DNA from: an uncultured Clostridia bacterium
GTDB taxonomy: Bacteria > Bacillota > Clostridia > Christensenellales > Aristaeellaceae
Assembly (NCBI GenBank): GCA_934631025.1
Contig: CAKTXR010000008.1
Span: 22,245-86,244, forward strand
Direction: 5' to 3'
DNA: 64,000 nt
Part shown: one piece after another, positions 54,019 through 63,900 of the stretch
How the letters are laid out: each line of letters begins with the position of its first letter
Numbering within the stretch: position 1 is the stretch's first letter
Position numbers and translations under genes: made by a program
Notes under the pieces: generated by a model
Told to the model about the DNA's origin: nothing
The model's input: the letters and a program-made list of their open reading frames with translations, nothing else
Databases searched by the model: none

Positions 54019-54862
54019 GCACGACTGGAAAGACTGTACTGCGCGTCGAAAATGTGACGATGCAGTTCGGCGGCGTTGTGGCCATTGATAATCTGAGCAT
54101 GGATGTTCACGAGGGCGAGATCGTCGCGCTGATCGGCCCCAACGGCGCGGGCAAAACCACCGCGTTCAACTGCATCACCGGCGTGTACGAGCCGACCAAC
54201 GGCGCGGTGTATTTCGACGATCAGCTCATCGCGGTCAATCATCCCTCAGGCCGCATGAAACGCGCCTATGCCGGACAGAACGGGACGATGTACGCCGGTA
54301 AGCACGTCCATCTCACGCCCGACAAGATCACGAAGCGCGGCATCGCCCGCACATTCCAGAACATCCGCCTGTTCAAATCGCAGACGGCGTTCGAAAACGT
54401 GCTGATCGCCACGCATCTGCGCAAGAAGAGCAACGTGTTCACGGCGACCTTCCGCCTGAACTATAAGGAAGAGCGCGCCATGCGCGAAAAGGCGATGGAG
54501 CTGCTCAAGATCGTCGGTCTGGACGACGTGGCGGACGAAAAGGCGACCTCGCTGCCCTATGGCAAGCAGCGCCGTCTCGAAATCGCCCGCGCGCTGGCCA
54601 CTGACCCGAAGCTGCTGCTGCTCGACGAGCCGGCCGCCGGCATGAACCCGCAGGAGACCGACGAGCTGGGCGCGTTCATCAAGGACATTAAGGAGCGCTT
54701 CAATCTGACCGTGTTCATGATCGAGCATCACATGAATCTGGTCATGGACGTGTCCGACCGCATCTACGTCATCGATTTCGGCAAGCAGATCGCTCAGGGT
54801 ACGCCTGAAGAGGTGCGCGACAATCCGGCCGTCATCGCGGCCTATCTGGGGGTGGACGACGA

Positions 54863-54866
<4 letters not shown>
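54015..54866 (+). CDS. livG: branched-chain amino acid ABC transporter ATPase LivG
   Basis: 283-residue ATPase. Walker A GPNGAGKTT, signature region LPYGKQRRLEIARAL (the LivG-type variant), Walker B LLLLDEPAAGMNPQE, H-loop IEHHM. An insert of about 20 residues sits near residues 75-95, before KRGIARTFQNIRLF. Coupled by ATGA overlaps on both sides. Confidence 0.95.
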
Positions 54867-55576
<710 letters not shown>

Positions 55577-55583
55577 CGCTTTT

Positions 55584-55627
55584 CGCCCCCGAAACGCAGA
55601 AAATGAACGCGTTTCGGGGGCGTTTTT
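55584..55627 (+). terminator. terminator of the liv operon
   Basis: Perfect 14-bp stem (55584-55597 with 55609-55622), then TTTTT. Confidence 0.95.
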
Positions 55628-55630
55628 CGC

Positions 55631-55659
55631 TTGACGAACGGGGCGGCGCGGCTTACAAT
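55631..55659 (+). promoter_or_regulatory. promoter of the NUDIX gene
   Basis: TTGACG (55631-55636), 17-base spacer, TACAAT (55654-55659), directly after the liv terminator. Confidence 0.75.
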
Positions 55660-55690
55660 AAAAGAAAAAACAGGCATGGAGGGCGTTTGT

Positions 55691-56200
55691 ATGGAGCTGT
55701 GGGACGCGTATGACCGCGACGAAAGGCGCACGGGCGGCGAGCTGGTGCGCGGCGAGCCGATCCCGGACGGACTGTATCATCTGGTGTGCGAGGTGCTGGT
55801 GCGGCATACCGACGGCGACTATCTGCTGATGAAGCGCGCGCAGTCGAAAAAGGGCTATCCCGGCCTTTATGAAGCCACGGCGGGCGGCTCGGCGCTGAAG
55901 GGCGAAGCGCCCATCGACTGCATCAGGCGCGAGCTGCGTGAGGAAACCGGCATCGAGCAGGGCGCGTTCACGCTCATCGTGCGCCATGTTTTCGACAGCG
56001 GACACTGCATCTGCTACGATTATCTCTGCACGACCGACTGCGACAAGGACGGAATCGTCCTTCAGGACGGCGAAACGGAGGGCTGGAAGTGGCTGAGCGA
56101 GGATGAATTCATCGCCTTCGTCAATTCGGATGAGGGGATACTCCCGCAGAAGGAGCGCTTCAAGCCGTATTTCACCGAAAATGGCTATCTGCGCGGGTGA
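55691..56200 (+). CDS. NUDIX hydrolase
   Basis: 169-residue pyrophosphohydrolase-type protein. The Nudix box is complete: GSALKGEAPIDCIRRELREE followed by TGI fits G-x5-E-x7-REUxEExGU. The N-terminal ELWDAYDRDERRTGG resembles the group that includes isopentenyl-diphosphate isomerase-like and YfcD-like NUDIX proteins. ATG 55691 has GGAGGGC upstream; an in-frame ATG at 55676 has no such site. Monocistronic with its own promoter. Substrate unknown. Confidence 0.9.
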   Translation: MELWDAYDRDERRTGGELVRGEPIPDGLYHLVCEVLVRHTDGDYLLMKRAQSKKGYPGLYEATAGGSALKGEAPIDCIRRELREETGIEQGAFTLIVRHVFDSGHCICYDYLCTTDCDKDGIVLQDGETEGWKWLSEDEFIAFVNSDEGILPQKERFKPYFTENGYLRG

Positions 56201-56481
56201 TCGCGGCGGGCGTTTTTCGCGCGGTTTGATACGCGTCAGATTTCAGGCTGCGCTTCATAGAAAGGCTATTCGCGCATGAGCAGGCGAGGAGGTATTTGAA
56301 CGCATCGCATGGTTCAGGCGCATCCGTTCAGCTTTCTCGCATCTTGCCAGCGCATGGGTTGTGCGGGCGGCGTTTCGCCAGAGTTCAGTCGCGCGGGGTA
56401 TCGCGGCGGTCAGTGTGCCGTACAGCCCAACAGCGTGAATGCGCCCTGAAGCGCACTCTCAAAAAGGCATATACCCATCGC
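56201..56481. other. intergenic region without recognisable gene
   Basis: About 280 bases between the converging NUDIX and degV genes. No supportable ORF or RNA gene was seen; only the degV terminator at its right end. Confidence 0.5.
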
Positions 56482-56527
56482 AAAAGGACGCTCCCCAGCG
56501 CGGAGGAGCGTCCTTTTCATATGCAAT
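56482..56527 (-). terminator. terminator of degV
   Basis: AAAAGGACGCTCC (56482-56494) pairs with GGAGCGTCCTTTT (56515-56527). Confidence 0.9.
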
Positions 56528-56538
56528 TTCTTGCGATG

Positions 56539-57441
56539 TCAGCCCTTCTTGTCCGGCTGCCGCCCGTCGCCCATGAAGAACACGGCGACGGTGCCCGGCC
56601 CGCAGTGCGAGGCGATGATCGTGCCGATGTCGCAGATGCGGATCTCGCCTGCGATGTGCGGGAAGCGCGCCTGCACGGCGGCCTTCGTCTCCTCGGCTTC
56701 CGTCAGGCAGTTTGAGTGGCATATGAAGCACTTGCCAGCGTAGTTTACGCCGTCCTGAACGTGCGCTTCCATGGTGCGCAGCGTCTCGCGGATGGCGTTT
56801 TTCTTGCCGCGCACCTTGTCGTAGGCGATGATGCGGCCCTTGTCGTCCAGCCGCATGATCGGGCAGATGTTCAGGATTGCGCCCACGGTGGCCGCCGCGC
56901 CGGACACGCGCCCGCTGCGCTTGAAGTATTTGAGGTCGGTCGAGAAGAACTGATGATGCACTTTATTGCGGTTCTGCTCAACCCACGCGGCGATGGCCTC
57001 CATGGATTCGCCGCAGTCGCGCATATCGGCGGCCATGTCCACCAGCAGGCCGTAGCCAGAGGAGGAGCACAGCGAGTCGATTACGATCAGCCGGCGGTCG
57101 GGGTATTTTTCGCGCAGGGCTTCTGCGGCTTCCATGGCGTTTTTGACCGAGCCGGTCATGCCGGAGCCGAAGGCAATGTGCAATAGGTCGCCCTTCTGAA
57201 GCAGTTCCTCGAAAAACTCGGTGTACTGGAACGTGTTGAGCTGCGAGGTCGAGGGCAGCGCGCCGTTATTCAGCATCTCATAAAAGTGCGGCAGCGCCTC
57301 GGGGTCGCGCCCCATGTCGTCGATATACTCTTTGCCGTCCACAAGATAGCTGTAGAACAGCACGGGAATATCGCGGCCGGAAACGTACGAATACGGCAGA
57401 TCAACCGTCGATTCGCAGGAAAGGATGAAGGAATCGGCCAT
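56539..57441 (-). CDS. DegV family fatty-acid-binding protein
   Basis: 300-residue cytoplasmic protein of the DegV group, which binds fatty acids and in some species presents them to fatty acid kinase. Family marks are ILSCESTVDLPYSY at the start, PSTSQLNTFQYTEFFEELL, and FGSGMTGSVKNAMEAAE with the lipid-head-group Ser/Thr residues, then YFKRSGRVSGAAATVG. Length is typical. Single gene with a terminator. Confidence 0.93.
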   Translation of the reverse strand: MADSFILSCESTVDLPYSYVSGRDIPVLFYSYLVDGKEYIDDMGRDPEALPHFYEMLNNGALPSTSQLNTFQYTEFFEELLQKGDLLHIAFGSGMTGSVKNAMEAAEALREKYPDRRLIVIDSLCSSSGYGLLVDMAADMRDCGESMEAIAAWVEQNRNKVHHQFFSTDLKYFKRSGRVSGAAATVGAILNICPIMRLDDKGRIIAYDKVRGKKNAIRETLRTMEAHVQDGVNYAGKCFICHSNCLTEAEETKAAVQARFPHIAGEIRICDIGTIIASHCGPGTVAVFFMGDGRQPDKKG

Positions 57442-57521
57442 AAAAAAGCACCTCAGCGTTGTTATACTGCGGAGCGCGCGCCGCCATTTTTGCGAAAGCG
57501 CGCTCCGCTGCCATTCAGTGT

Positions 57522-59258
57522 TCAGATTTCCGTCAGATGCGCGCCGCCGCTCACCGGCACGCTGATGAGCGTCAGCTCGTCTGCGGTCACATCGCGCGCG
57601 TCGACGGCGCGGCCCAGGCAGTCGATCGTCTCCACATGGAAGCGGCGGTTTTTGCCGCTGGCCAGCGCGACGCGCTTATCGGGCGTGGCGTTGAGCAGCC
57701 ATATGTCGTGCGCCTGGGGCAGATCGACGATCCGGCCGCCGTCATAGAGCGCGATCACGGCCTGACCATCCTTTTCGGCCTTCACCAGCGGATAGAGGTT
57801 GTGCGGCGCGTCCACCTCGAGCGGCGCGTCCAGCAGAAGGCCGCGGTGCGCGCGCATGAAGTCCAGCCAGAACGTGAGCAGCGCGCGATGCTCGTCGGTC
57901 ACGTCCTCCAGCCTGACGCTGATCTGCGGCACGGCGAAGATCACGCTCAGAATTTGCAGCGCCGCGGCCTCGGGCGTGTCGTCCTTGTGCCACATCAGCA
58001 TGTCGGAATGCACGGCGGTGCTGCCCGAGAGCAGGCGCAGGTCGATCGAGCCGATGCGGTTGGAGATCGGGTCGTCCGGGCAGTCGCCCACGCGGAACAT
58101 ATTGCCGAACGTGCGCATCACCGGGCCGACGTAGCTCTGCCGGAACTCGATGAGGATGTTCGGCTTGATGGCCTTGAGCGCCTTCATCACGTCGGTCATC
58201 AGGCGCTCCACCGCGTCCTCAACCAGCGCGTAGTCCATTTCGGGCGTGAGCGGGGGCAGGGGATTGCTGCCGGGATTGAACGAATCGATGAAGTCGAGCT
58301 TGAAGCCGTCCAGATCCCACTCGCGCAGCGCCTTCACATAGGTGCCGATGAGATAGTCGCGCACGTCGGGATAGCGCGGGTCGAGCACGCCGGTTTCGAG
58401 ACGGTCGATGCGGTTGAGAAGCTTGTCCTTGAAGTCCTCCCAGCGCTTCGACTTGTAGCCGACGAACGGCACGCTGTACCAGAGCATATATTTCATGCCC
58501 AGCGCGTGAATAGCGGCGACGTGCGCGCGCATATCGGGAATCTTGCGCGCCGCCACCTCCCAGTCGCCGCAGTAGGCGTAGCCGCGCCGGCCGTCCTCGG
58601 TCTGCCAGCCGTCGTCCACGATGACCGTTTTCAGCCCCAGCTTCGCGGCGCGGGCGCATTCCGCCTCGATTTCGGATGCGATGGTCGCCTGATGGAAGGA
58701 ATACCAGCAGGAGTACATGGCGCTCCGCGCTTCGTCCGGCACGGCCATGGGGGTCATGCCGCAGCCGCATTCCCACCACGCGCTCACGCGGCGCAGCGAT
58801 TCGGCGAACGACATATCCTCGTCCGTCCTGTAGAGCGTGACGGCGTACTCGTGCGTCGCGCCGGTCGCGTCGAGCGGAATCTCGATCTTGCAATAGAGCA
58901 TTCCGTTTTCCTCGCGCACGCCCAGCGAGCAGCCCAGCAGCGTCTTGACGTCGTCGAGTGCCATGGTGAAGCGGTTGCGGCCCGCCGCGTTATAGAAGCA
59001 GTAGACCGGCGCGGAGGACGAAATCTTCGAGGTCACCGGCGCGTACCAGTCGACGTGCAGCGAGCGGTTGAACCCGCAGGTGGGGTACCACTCATACTGT
59101 ATGTCGATCAGCGGCAGGCTCCACTCTATGGTCAGCTCGGGATGATCGACGCTGATTTCGTCCCAGCGCGCGCCGATGGTGATGAGATGCGCGCCGTCCT
59201 CACGCGCGGTCAGCTGAAGCGGCATATTGCCGTCTATTGTCAGATCCTTAAAAATCAT
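57522..59258 (-). CDS. alpha-galactosidase-like protein, GH36/GH27 clan (GH-D)
   Basis: 578-residue glycosidase. An N-terminal beta-sandwich (to about residue 170) is followed by a TIM barrel with VIVDDGWQTEDG, the nucleophile Asp in FKLDFIDSF, and the acid/base Asp in RVGDCPDD. This is the GH36 melibiase layout, at a somewhat short length. No signal peptide. The MIFKDL start at 59258 is favoured because GGAGG is 8-9 bases upstream; the ATG two codons earlier is too close. Part of the minus-strand galactoside cluster. Confidence 0.85.
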   Translation of the reverse strand: MIFKDLTIDGNMPLQLTAREDGAHLITIGARWDEISVDHPELTIEWSLPLIDIQYEWYPTCGFNRSLHVDWYAPVTSKISSSAPVYCFYNAAGRNRFTMALDDVKTLLGCSLGVREENGMLYCKIEIPLDATGATHEYAVTLYRTDEDMSFAESLRRVSAWWECGCGMTPMAVPDEARSAMYSCWYSFHQATIASEIEAECARAAKLGLKTVIVDDGWQTEDGRRGYAYCGDWEVAARKIPDMRAHVAAIHALGMKYMLWYSVPFVGYKSKRWEDFKDKLLNRIDRLETGVLDPRYPDVRDYLIGTYVKALREWDLDGFKLDFIDSFNPGSNPLPPLTPEMDYALVEDAVERLMTDVMKALKAIKPNILIEFRQSYVGPVMRTFGNMFRVGDCPDDPISNRIGSIDLRLLSGSTAVHSDMLMWHKDDTPEAAALQILSVIFAVPQISVRLEDVTDEHRALLTFWLDFMRAHRGLLLDAPLEVDAPHNLYPLVKAEKDGQAVIALYDGGRIVDLPQAHDIWLLNATPDKRVALASGKNRRFHVETIDCLGRAVDARDVTADELTLISVPVSGGAHLTEI

Positions 59259-59399
59259 GGGCATGACCTCCTTAAATAGGGGGGAATGGTCGGTTGATGT
59301 GCATCCTGTGCATAGCCTTATCGGCAGAATACGCGCCGTTTCGCGAACGCCGCTCTCGGTTCCGTGCGGCAGCGTGCTTTCATGTTTTACCGCGTGTAC

Positions 59400-59516
59400 A
59401 CACTTTAGAGTCGGGTTCGGTGCGCTTGCCGCGTTTTCGCGTTTCGGCGCGCGGCGGCTCTTTAGAGCCAAGTTGGCGTGCTTGCCGTGCTTTCGCGTTT
59501 CGCCGCCTGCCCGCTC
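59400..59516. repeat. 58-bp tandem repeat upstream of the GH36-like gene
   Basis: Two imperfect units share CTTTAGAG, then a GTTGG/GTTCGG stretch and GCTTGCCG-G-TTTCGCGTTTCG, with period 58 bp (TTAGAG at 59405 and 59462 approximately). The surrounding 59259-59554 holds no recognisable gene. Confidence 0.65.
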
Positions 59517-59554
59517 TTTTTTGAGCTTATCCGGCGCATTTTTGATGGCTCAGC

Positions 59555-60298
59555 CTATTTACCTGCGCCGATCCACCGGTTCAGCACCGCCGCGTCGCGC
59601 AGCAGCGCCTCCTCCGAGTCGTTCTGTACAAACTCGAGCAGCGCATAGGTGTCCGCAGGCACGCGCTCGAACACGCGCGTCCACAGCGCTTCGCCGTCCG
59701 AGAGCGGCAGGCGGCCGCCGTCCGGCTCCCATGTGAACACGTGCAGGTGGCTGAGGCGCGGCAATACCTCGCCCAGCGATTCGAGACGGCTGTCAAGCGG
59801 CCAGTCCCAGCGCGGCTGCCAGTAGAATTTGAGCGCTTTCGCGCCCTTCGTCTCTTCCAGCAGGCGGCGCACGCTCGCGCGGTCGTCGGTCAGCGTGCCG
59901 CCGTGGTATTCGAGCGTCAATGTGACGTTCGCCGCGCCGGCCAGGGACGCGCATCTGGTCAGCGTCTCGACCGTGTCGGCGCGCTCGGCTTCACTCATGT
60001 CACGCGAAGCATGCAGGCCGCCCCAGACGCGCATCACCGGCGCGCCCAGCTTGACGGCGGTTTCGAGGTTCGCCTTGAACGCGTCCAGGCTCTGACCCAC
60101 GCGGTAGTAGCTGCCGTAGGAGGCCACCTCCAGCCCGTGGTCGAGCGTCATGGCGCGCACGGCCGCCGCGTCGGCTTCCGGCGGGCAATGCACGTCGCCG
60201 CCCCATTCGACGGCGGAAAGATTCGCCTTCCGGCACAGCGCGCAGATTTCAAGCGGCGTTTTCTGCCGGAAGGATACGGAAACAAGACCGGATTTCAT
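59555..60298 (-). CDS. sugar phosphate isomerase/epimerase-like TIM-barrel protein
   Basis: 247 residues of the xylose-isomerase-like/AP-endonuclease-2 superfamily. Visible blocks are ANLSAVEWGGDVHCPP, a metal-site Glu in LTLEYHGGTLTDD, FYWQPRWDWP, HLHVFTWEP and a final Glu in ALLEFVQND. Start 60298 follows GGAGGGCTGACGCC, which lies in the end of the kinase gene (4-base gap), so the two are coupled. Probably an isomerase or epimerase in the same pathway; substrate unknown. Confidence 0.82.
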   Translation of the reverse strand: MKSGLVSVSFRQKTPLEICALCRKANLSAVEWGGDVHCPPEADAAAVRAMTLDHGLEVASYGSYYRVGQSLDAFKANLETAVKLGAPVMRVWGGLHASRDMSEAERADTVETLTRCASLAGAANVTLTLEYHGGTLTDDRASVRRLLEETKGAKALKFYWQPRWDWPLDSRLESLGEVLPRLSHLHVFTWEPDGGRLPLSDGEALWTRVFERVPADTYALLEFVQNDSEEALLRDAAVLNRWIGAGK

Positions 60299-60302
60299 GG
60301 CG

Positions 60303-61253
60303 TCAGCCCTCCGTTTTCCTTGTAAACGTCGAATAGGATACGGCAAAGCGGTCGTGGAACGCCTCGCCGCAGGACACGCGCGCCAGTTCGGCCGCGGCCA
60401 CCGCAGCGCCGAATACCGGCGGCAGGTCGGGGCGCAGCAGGCGATAGTCGGGGGAGAGCAGATCGCGCACGCCCTCGAGCAGGCGCGGGGCCTTCCACAG
60501 GCTGCCCAGCAGCGACGCAAGATACGGCGCGTTTTTGAGATGCGACGCGCAGGTGGAGATCAGCAGGCGCAGCTCGCGGCAGGCGTTGTCCACGATGGCC
60601 AGCGCCTGGCGGTCGCCCATGTCGGCGGCCTCGAACGCCAGCGGCGCGAACGACGCGACCGTGCGCTTGCCGCCGCGATAGATCATCGGCACAGCGCCCA
60701 GCACGTTGAAGCCCAGCTGCCGCTCGACCAGCTCGGTGAGCCGCGTGGACTCGCCGCGGCCGTCGCGCTCGCGGAAGGCGGCGTTCAGCACGGCGCGGCC
60801 GATGGAATAGCCGCTGCCCGCGTCGTCCACAAGATAGCCCCAGCCGCCCACCTGCGTGAGCACGCCGCCGCAGCGCACAAAGGCCGACGTGCCCGTACCC
60901 GCGATGACCACCATGCCGTCGCCCGCGCCCACGCCGGCGTACAGGCCGTTTAATGCGTCGCTGCCGTTGCTGATGGACTTGACGAAGGGCAGCTCGCGCG
61001 TCAGCACGGCGCGCACCTCGCCGGAAATCGCGGGCGCGCCGCCGCCGGACAGACCGGCAAAGAGCGCGTCGACCGTCTCGCAGTGTCCGTCCGTCAGTTC
61101 CCTGACCTGAGACGCGATGCGCTTGGCCGCGTTCTCGGGGCCGAGATCGGCGGCGTTGCTGCCCGGCGCGGTCAGATGGCTGACCACGCGGCCGTCGTTT
61201 TCACACAGCACCAGTTCATTCTTGGTGCCGCCTGCATCGATGCCGATAAGCAT
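60303..61253 (-). CDS. BadF/BadG-type ATPase, N-acetylhexosamine kinase-like
   Basis: 316 residues of the ASKHA fold. The phosphate-1 loop is IGIDAGGTKNELVLC, the second loop VIAGTGTSAFVRCG, followed by GGWGYLVDDAGSGYSIGR, the signature seen in N-acetylglucosamine kinase-like members of this family. In a glycosidase cluster it most likely phosphorylates a released (amino) sugar. AAGGAGGTTCTTTCAT precedes the ATG. Confidence 0.87.
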   Translation of the reverse strand: MLIGIDAGGTKNELVLCENDGRVVSHLTAPGSNAADLGPENAAKRIASQVRELTDGHCETVDALFAGLSGGGAPAISGEVRAVLTRELPFVKSISNGSDALNGLYAGVGAGDGMVVIAGTGTSAFVRCGGVLTQVGGWGYLVDDAGSGYSIGRAVLNAAFRERDGRGESTRLTELVERQLGFNVLGAVPMIYRGGKRTVASFAPLAFEAADMGDRQALAIVDNACRELRLLISTCASHLKNAPYLASLLGSLWKAPRLLEGVRDLLSPDYRLLRPDLPPVFGAAVAAAELARVSCGEAFHDRFAVSYSTFTRKTEG

Positions 61254-61283
61254 ATGAAAGAACCTCCTTGCTGGAAACGAGTG

Positions 61284-62414
61284 TTACAGCGCCTTGAGAT
61301 CGATTGCCGACAGCGCCGCGCCGCGGCAGTTTGACTTAAAGACAGAGCTGTAGATAACATAGAGCGTCCCGTTCGCCTCGCAGGCCACCGGATACGTCCA
61401 GTCCATGCCATAGAGCAGATCGGGCGAGCGATCCTCTTCGATGATGATCCCCTTGTCGAAGATCATCGTGTTCGGGCGCGAGAAGAACGCAGCCAGCCGG
61501 TTGCGGCGCGGATAGCCGACCTCGGGGGTCACGTCCGGCGGGAAGATGTTGCCCATGACGTAATTGCGGCCGTCCGCCAGCGTGCCGGAATAGATCTTCG
61601 CGTTGCAGAAGGGAATATCGTGCGCGATGGGCGCGCTCCACGTCTCGCCGCAGTCGCGCGAAACGTATATCAGCGGCACGCGGCGCTCGTCGTCGCGGCA
61701 GAACATGTAAACATCCTCGCCCTGCACCACCGCGGACAGCTCGGGATGCACGAGCTTCGAGCCGTCGGGCAGCGCGCCGTCCGGCTGAATCATGACCAGT
61801 CGCCACTCATCGTCGATCTTGCCGGAATCGGAAATCAGCACGGCGGGCGTGTTGGGGAAGCCGTCCAGCTCGGCGATGCGGCCGGGCAGCATCAGCTTGC
61901 CATTGGGCAGACGATAGACGTTCGTGTTCAGTTTGAAGGGGATGGGGCGCGACCAGAGGAACTCGAAGCGCTGAGTCTCTTCGTTATAGACATACAGATC
62001 GAGCGCGTGGATGTGATCGGGCGCGACCATCTCGTTCATCAAAAGATAGAGCCTGTCGTCGCAAATTCCGTACACCGGCGGGCAGTAGAGGATCTTCCCG
62101 CTTTCGTCGCGGGCGAGCATCTCCGTGTCCGTCCACGTCCTGCCGCCGTCGTGCGAGCGTCTGCCGCGGATGGGCGTGTCGCCGTGCAGCTCGATCTCAG
62201 GGCAGTTGTACCACGAGGCGAACAGCATGCCGTGATACTCTATGACGGCGGCTTCGTGCAGGAAGCTGTACAGCGTCGTGGGGTAGGTCACCTCATACGT
62301 TTTAACGCAGTCAGGCCGCGTCAGGCGCTCCGGATCGACGTTTTCAAGCAGCGTCATCTGACCGAGCAGCCTGTCCAGCGCGCGGTCTTCGGGGCGATAG
62401 AAGGGAAAGTTCAT
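61284..62414 (-). CDS. BNR/sialidase-like beta-propeller protein
   Basis: 376 residues. It has Asp-box-like motifs (SHDGGRTWTD near residue 85 and SRDCGETWSAP near residue 260) and an aromatic/acidic propeller pattern. No signal peptide, so it acts in the cytoplasm. The first start (62444) has no ribosome-binding site; 62414 follows AAGGAGAGACTGCGC. It resembles the 1.6-3.0 kb protein in fold but lacks the Fn3-like N-terminus. A glycosidase or glycan lyase/phosphorylase role is possible; unproven. Confidence 0.78.
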   Translation of the reverse strand: MNFPFYRPEDRALDRLLGQMTLLENVDPERLTRPDCVKTYEVTYPTTLYSFLHEAAVIEYHGMLFASWYNCPEIELHGDTPIRGRRSHDGGRTWTDTEMLARDESGKILYCPPVYGICDDRLYLLMNEMVAPDHIHALDLYVYNEETQRFEFLWSRPIPFKLNTNVYRLPNGKLMLPGRIAELDGFPNTPAVLISDSGKIDDEWRLVMIQPDGALPDGSKLVHPELSAVVQGEDVYMFCRDDERRVPLIYVSRDCGETWSAPIAHDIPFCNAKIYSGTLADGRNYVMGNIFPPDVTPEVGYPRRNRLAAFFSRPNTMIFDKGIIIEEDRSPDLLYGMDWTYPVACEANGTLYVIYSSVFKSNCRGAALSAIDLKAL

Positions 62415-62445
62415 GCGCAGTCTCTCCTTATCGGAAATGAACAAG

Positions 62446-62488
62446 GGCGGACGCCGCGCCCGTCGGGATCGGGAAAACGGCGTCCGCC
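62446..62488 (-). terminator. hairpin between zinc mini-protein and BNR gene
   Basis: Perfect 11-bp stem GGCGGACGCCG/CGGCGTCCGCC with a 21-base loop; only CTTGTTC follows on the minus strand, so it may be partial or an mRNA processing hairpin. Confidence 0.5.
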
Positions 62489-62497
62489 AAACGGGAT

Positions 62498-62689
62498 TTA
62501 CAGAAACAGCGTGCAGCCCGCCGAGCGATAGGCCTCGATCATCTCGTCGAGTTTTTCGCGCGGGATGTGAAACATATCCTCAAGGCAGGCAAAGCAGTAC
62601 AGCTTCGTCGTGGCGCGGTTGATCAGCTTGCGGCTCAGGCCGGCCTCGTCGCGCTCGATCGGCTTTCCGCAGCGCGCGCAGGTCATCAT
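62498..62689 (-). CDS. small zinc-ribbon-like protein
   Basis: 63 residues with two CxxC pairs (CARC near residue 4 and CFAC near residue 32), typical of a zinc-binding mini-protein, followed by a helical tail ending YRSAGCTLFL. I believe similar small proteins occur in other Clostridia, but the function is unknown. Its ATG overlaps the stop of the GH27 gene (shared 4 bases), so it is translationally coupled to it. Confidence 0.8.
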   Translation of the reverse strand: MMTCARCGKPIERDEAGLSRKLINRATTKLYCFACLEDMFHIPREKLDEMIEAYRSAGCTLFL

Positions 62690-63816
62690 CCGCGCACCAG
62701 TTGGGCGCGATAGACCGCGCAGTCGTGCGCCTGAACGGGAATGCGCATATACTCCTTATAGAAGCCCTCGTCCTCGCCGGTGAAGACGTTCTTCACCTTG
62801 AAGCCGTAGCCGGAATGGGCGGGCAGGCCGAACTCGCTGAACATCATGGGCATGCTCTTGTCCTTCTCGCCCATGTTGTAGAAGGCGATGGCGTACTCGT
62901 TGTTCTCGAGCATCTTGAGCATGACCAGCGAATTTTCATCCCAGACGCACTTGCGGATGATCGGCGGGCGGCACTCGCCGTCCTGATCGATGGCGATCAG
63001 CTCGCGGTTGGTGACCAGCTCGAGCGTCTGCCTGTTCATGTTTCGAATGTCGCAGCCCAGCATCAGCGGCGCGGAGAACATGCACCACAGCGAGAACTGG
63101 GAGCGATAGTCCGCGTCGTTGCAGCCGACGGAGCCGACCAGACCCTTGCCGTACATGCCGACGGTGAGCATGTCGATGTCGTTGTAGCAGCCGGGCGCGG
63201 AATAGCCGAACTTGTCGGCCTGGCTCAGCACGATATTGCGGTAGGACTCGGCGCTGTCGTTGATGTCGCCGGTGGAGCGGTACATATGAGCGCCCGCGCC
63301 GCGGATCCACGTCCACACGTCGTCGGTGCCCCAGTTGCAGGCCGAGAAGAGGATCTCGCGGCCGGATGCGCGCAGCGCCATGGCCATGCGGCGGTAGAGC
63401 GAGGGGCCGTCGGCGTTGTTGGGCTTGTAGCAGTTGTCGTACTTGAGATAGTCCACGCCGAACTCGGCGAAGGTCTGCGCATCCAGGAATTCGTGGTCGA
63501 ACGAGCCGGGGTAGTCGGCGCAGGTGCGCACGCCGTCGCAGGAATACATGCCGAACTTCAGGCCCTTGGAATGAACGTAGTCGGCGACGACCTTCATGCC
63601 ATTGGGGAACTTCTCATGATGGGGCACGATGCGGTCGGTGACCGGATCGCGGTTGTATTCGGACCAGCAGTCGTCGATGACGAGGTATTCGTAACCCGCG
63701 TCCTTCAGACCGTTGTCGATAAAGGCGTCCGCGCTCTCGCGGATCAGGGCTTCATTAATATCCTTGCCGAAGGTATTCCAGGTATTCCAACCCATGGGCG
63801 GTCTCTGTGCCAGCAT
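62686..63816 (-). CDS. alpha-galactosidase, glycoside hydrolase family 27
   Basis: 376 residues, compact GH27 form. It begins with the classic QRPPMGWNTWNTFG block; VIDDCWSEYNRD, the nucleophile Asp in DYLKYDNCY, and a probable acid/base Asp in YRSTGDINDS follow, then a C-terminal beta-sandwich. No signal peptide. The start at 63816 follows GGAGGGATTATATT; a longer frame from 63864 runs across the promoter. First gene of the minus-strand cluster that includes the BNR protein, kinase, epimerase and possibly the GH36-like enzyme. Confidence 0.92.
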   Translation of the reverse strand: MLAQRPPMGWNTWNTFGKDINEALIRESADAFIDNGLKDAGYEYLVIDDCWSEYNRDPVTDRIVPHHEKFPNGMKVVADYVHSKGLKFGMYSCDGVRTCADYPGSFDHEFLDAQTFAEFGVDYLKYDNCYKPNNADGPSLYRRMAMALRASGREILFSACNWGTDDVWTWIRGAGAHMYRSTGDINDSAESYRNIVLSQADKFGYSAPGCYNDIDMLTVGMYGKGLVGSVGCNDADYRSQFSLWCMFSAPLMLGCDIRNMNRQTLELVTNRELIAIDQDGECRPPIIRKCVWDENSLVMLKMLENNEYAIAFYNMGEKDKSMPMMFSEFGLPAHSGYGFKVKNVFTGEDEGFYKEYMRIPVQAHDCAVYRAQLVRG

Positions 63817-63852
63817 AATATAATCCCTCCATTGACGTTTGTATCCAGCTCC

Positions 63853-63881
63853 ATTATATAACATTCAGGCCGCAAATGCAA
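63853..63881 (-). promoter_or_regulatory. promoter of the galactoside cluster
   Basis: On the minus strand TTGCAT (63881-63876), 17-base spacer, TATAAT (63858-63853). Confidence 0.75.
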
Positions 63882-63900
63882 CGAAAAAAAGCGGCGAATC

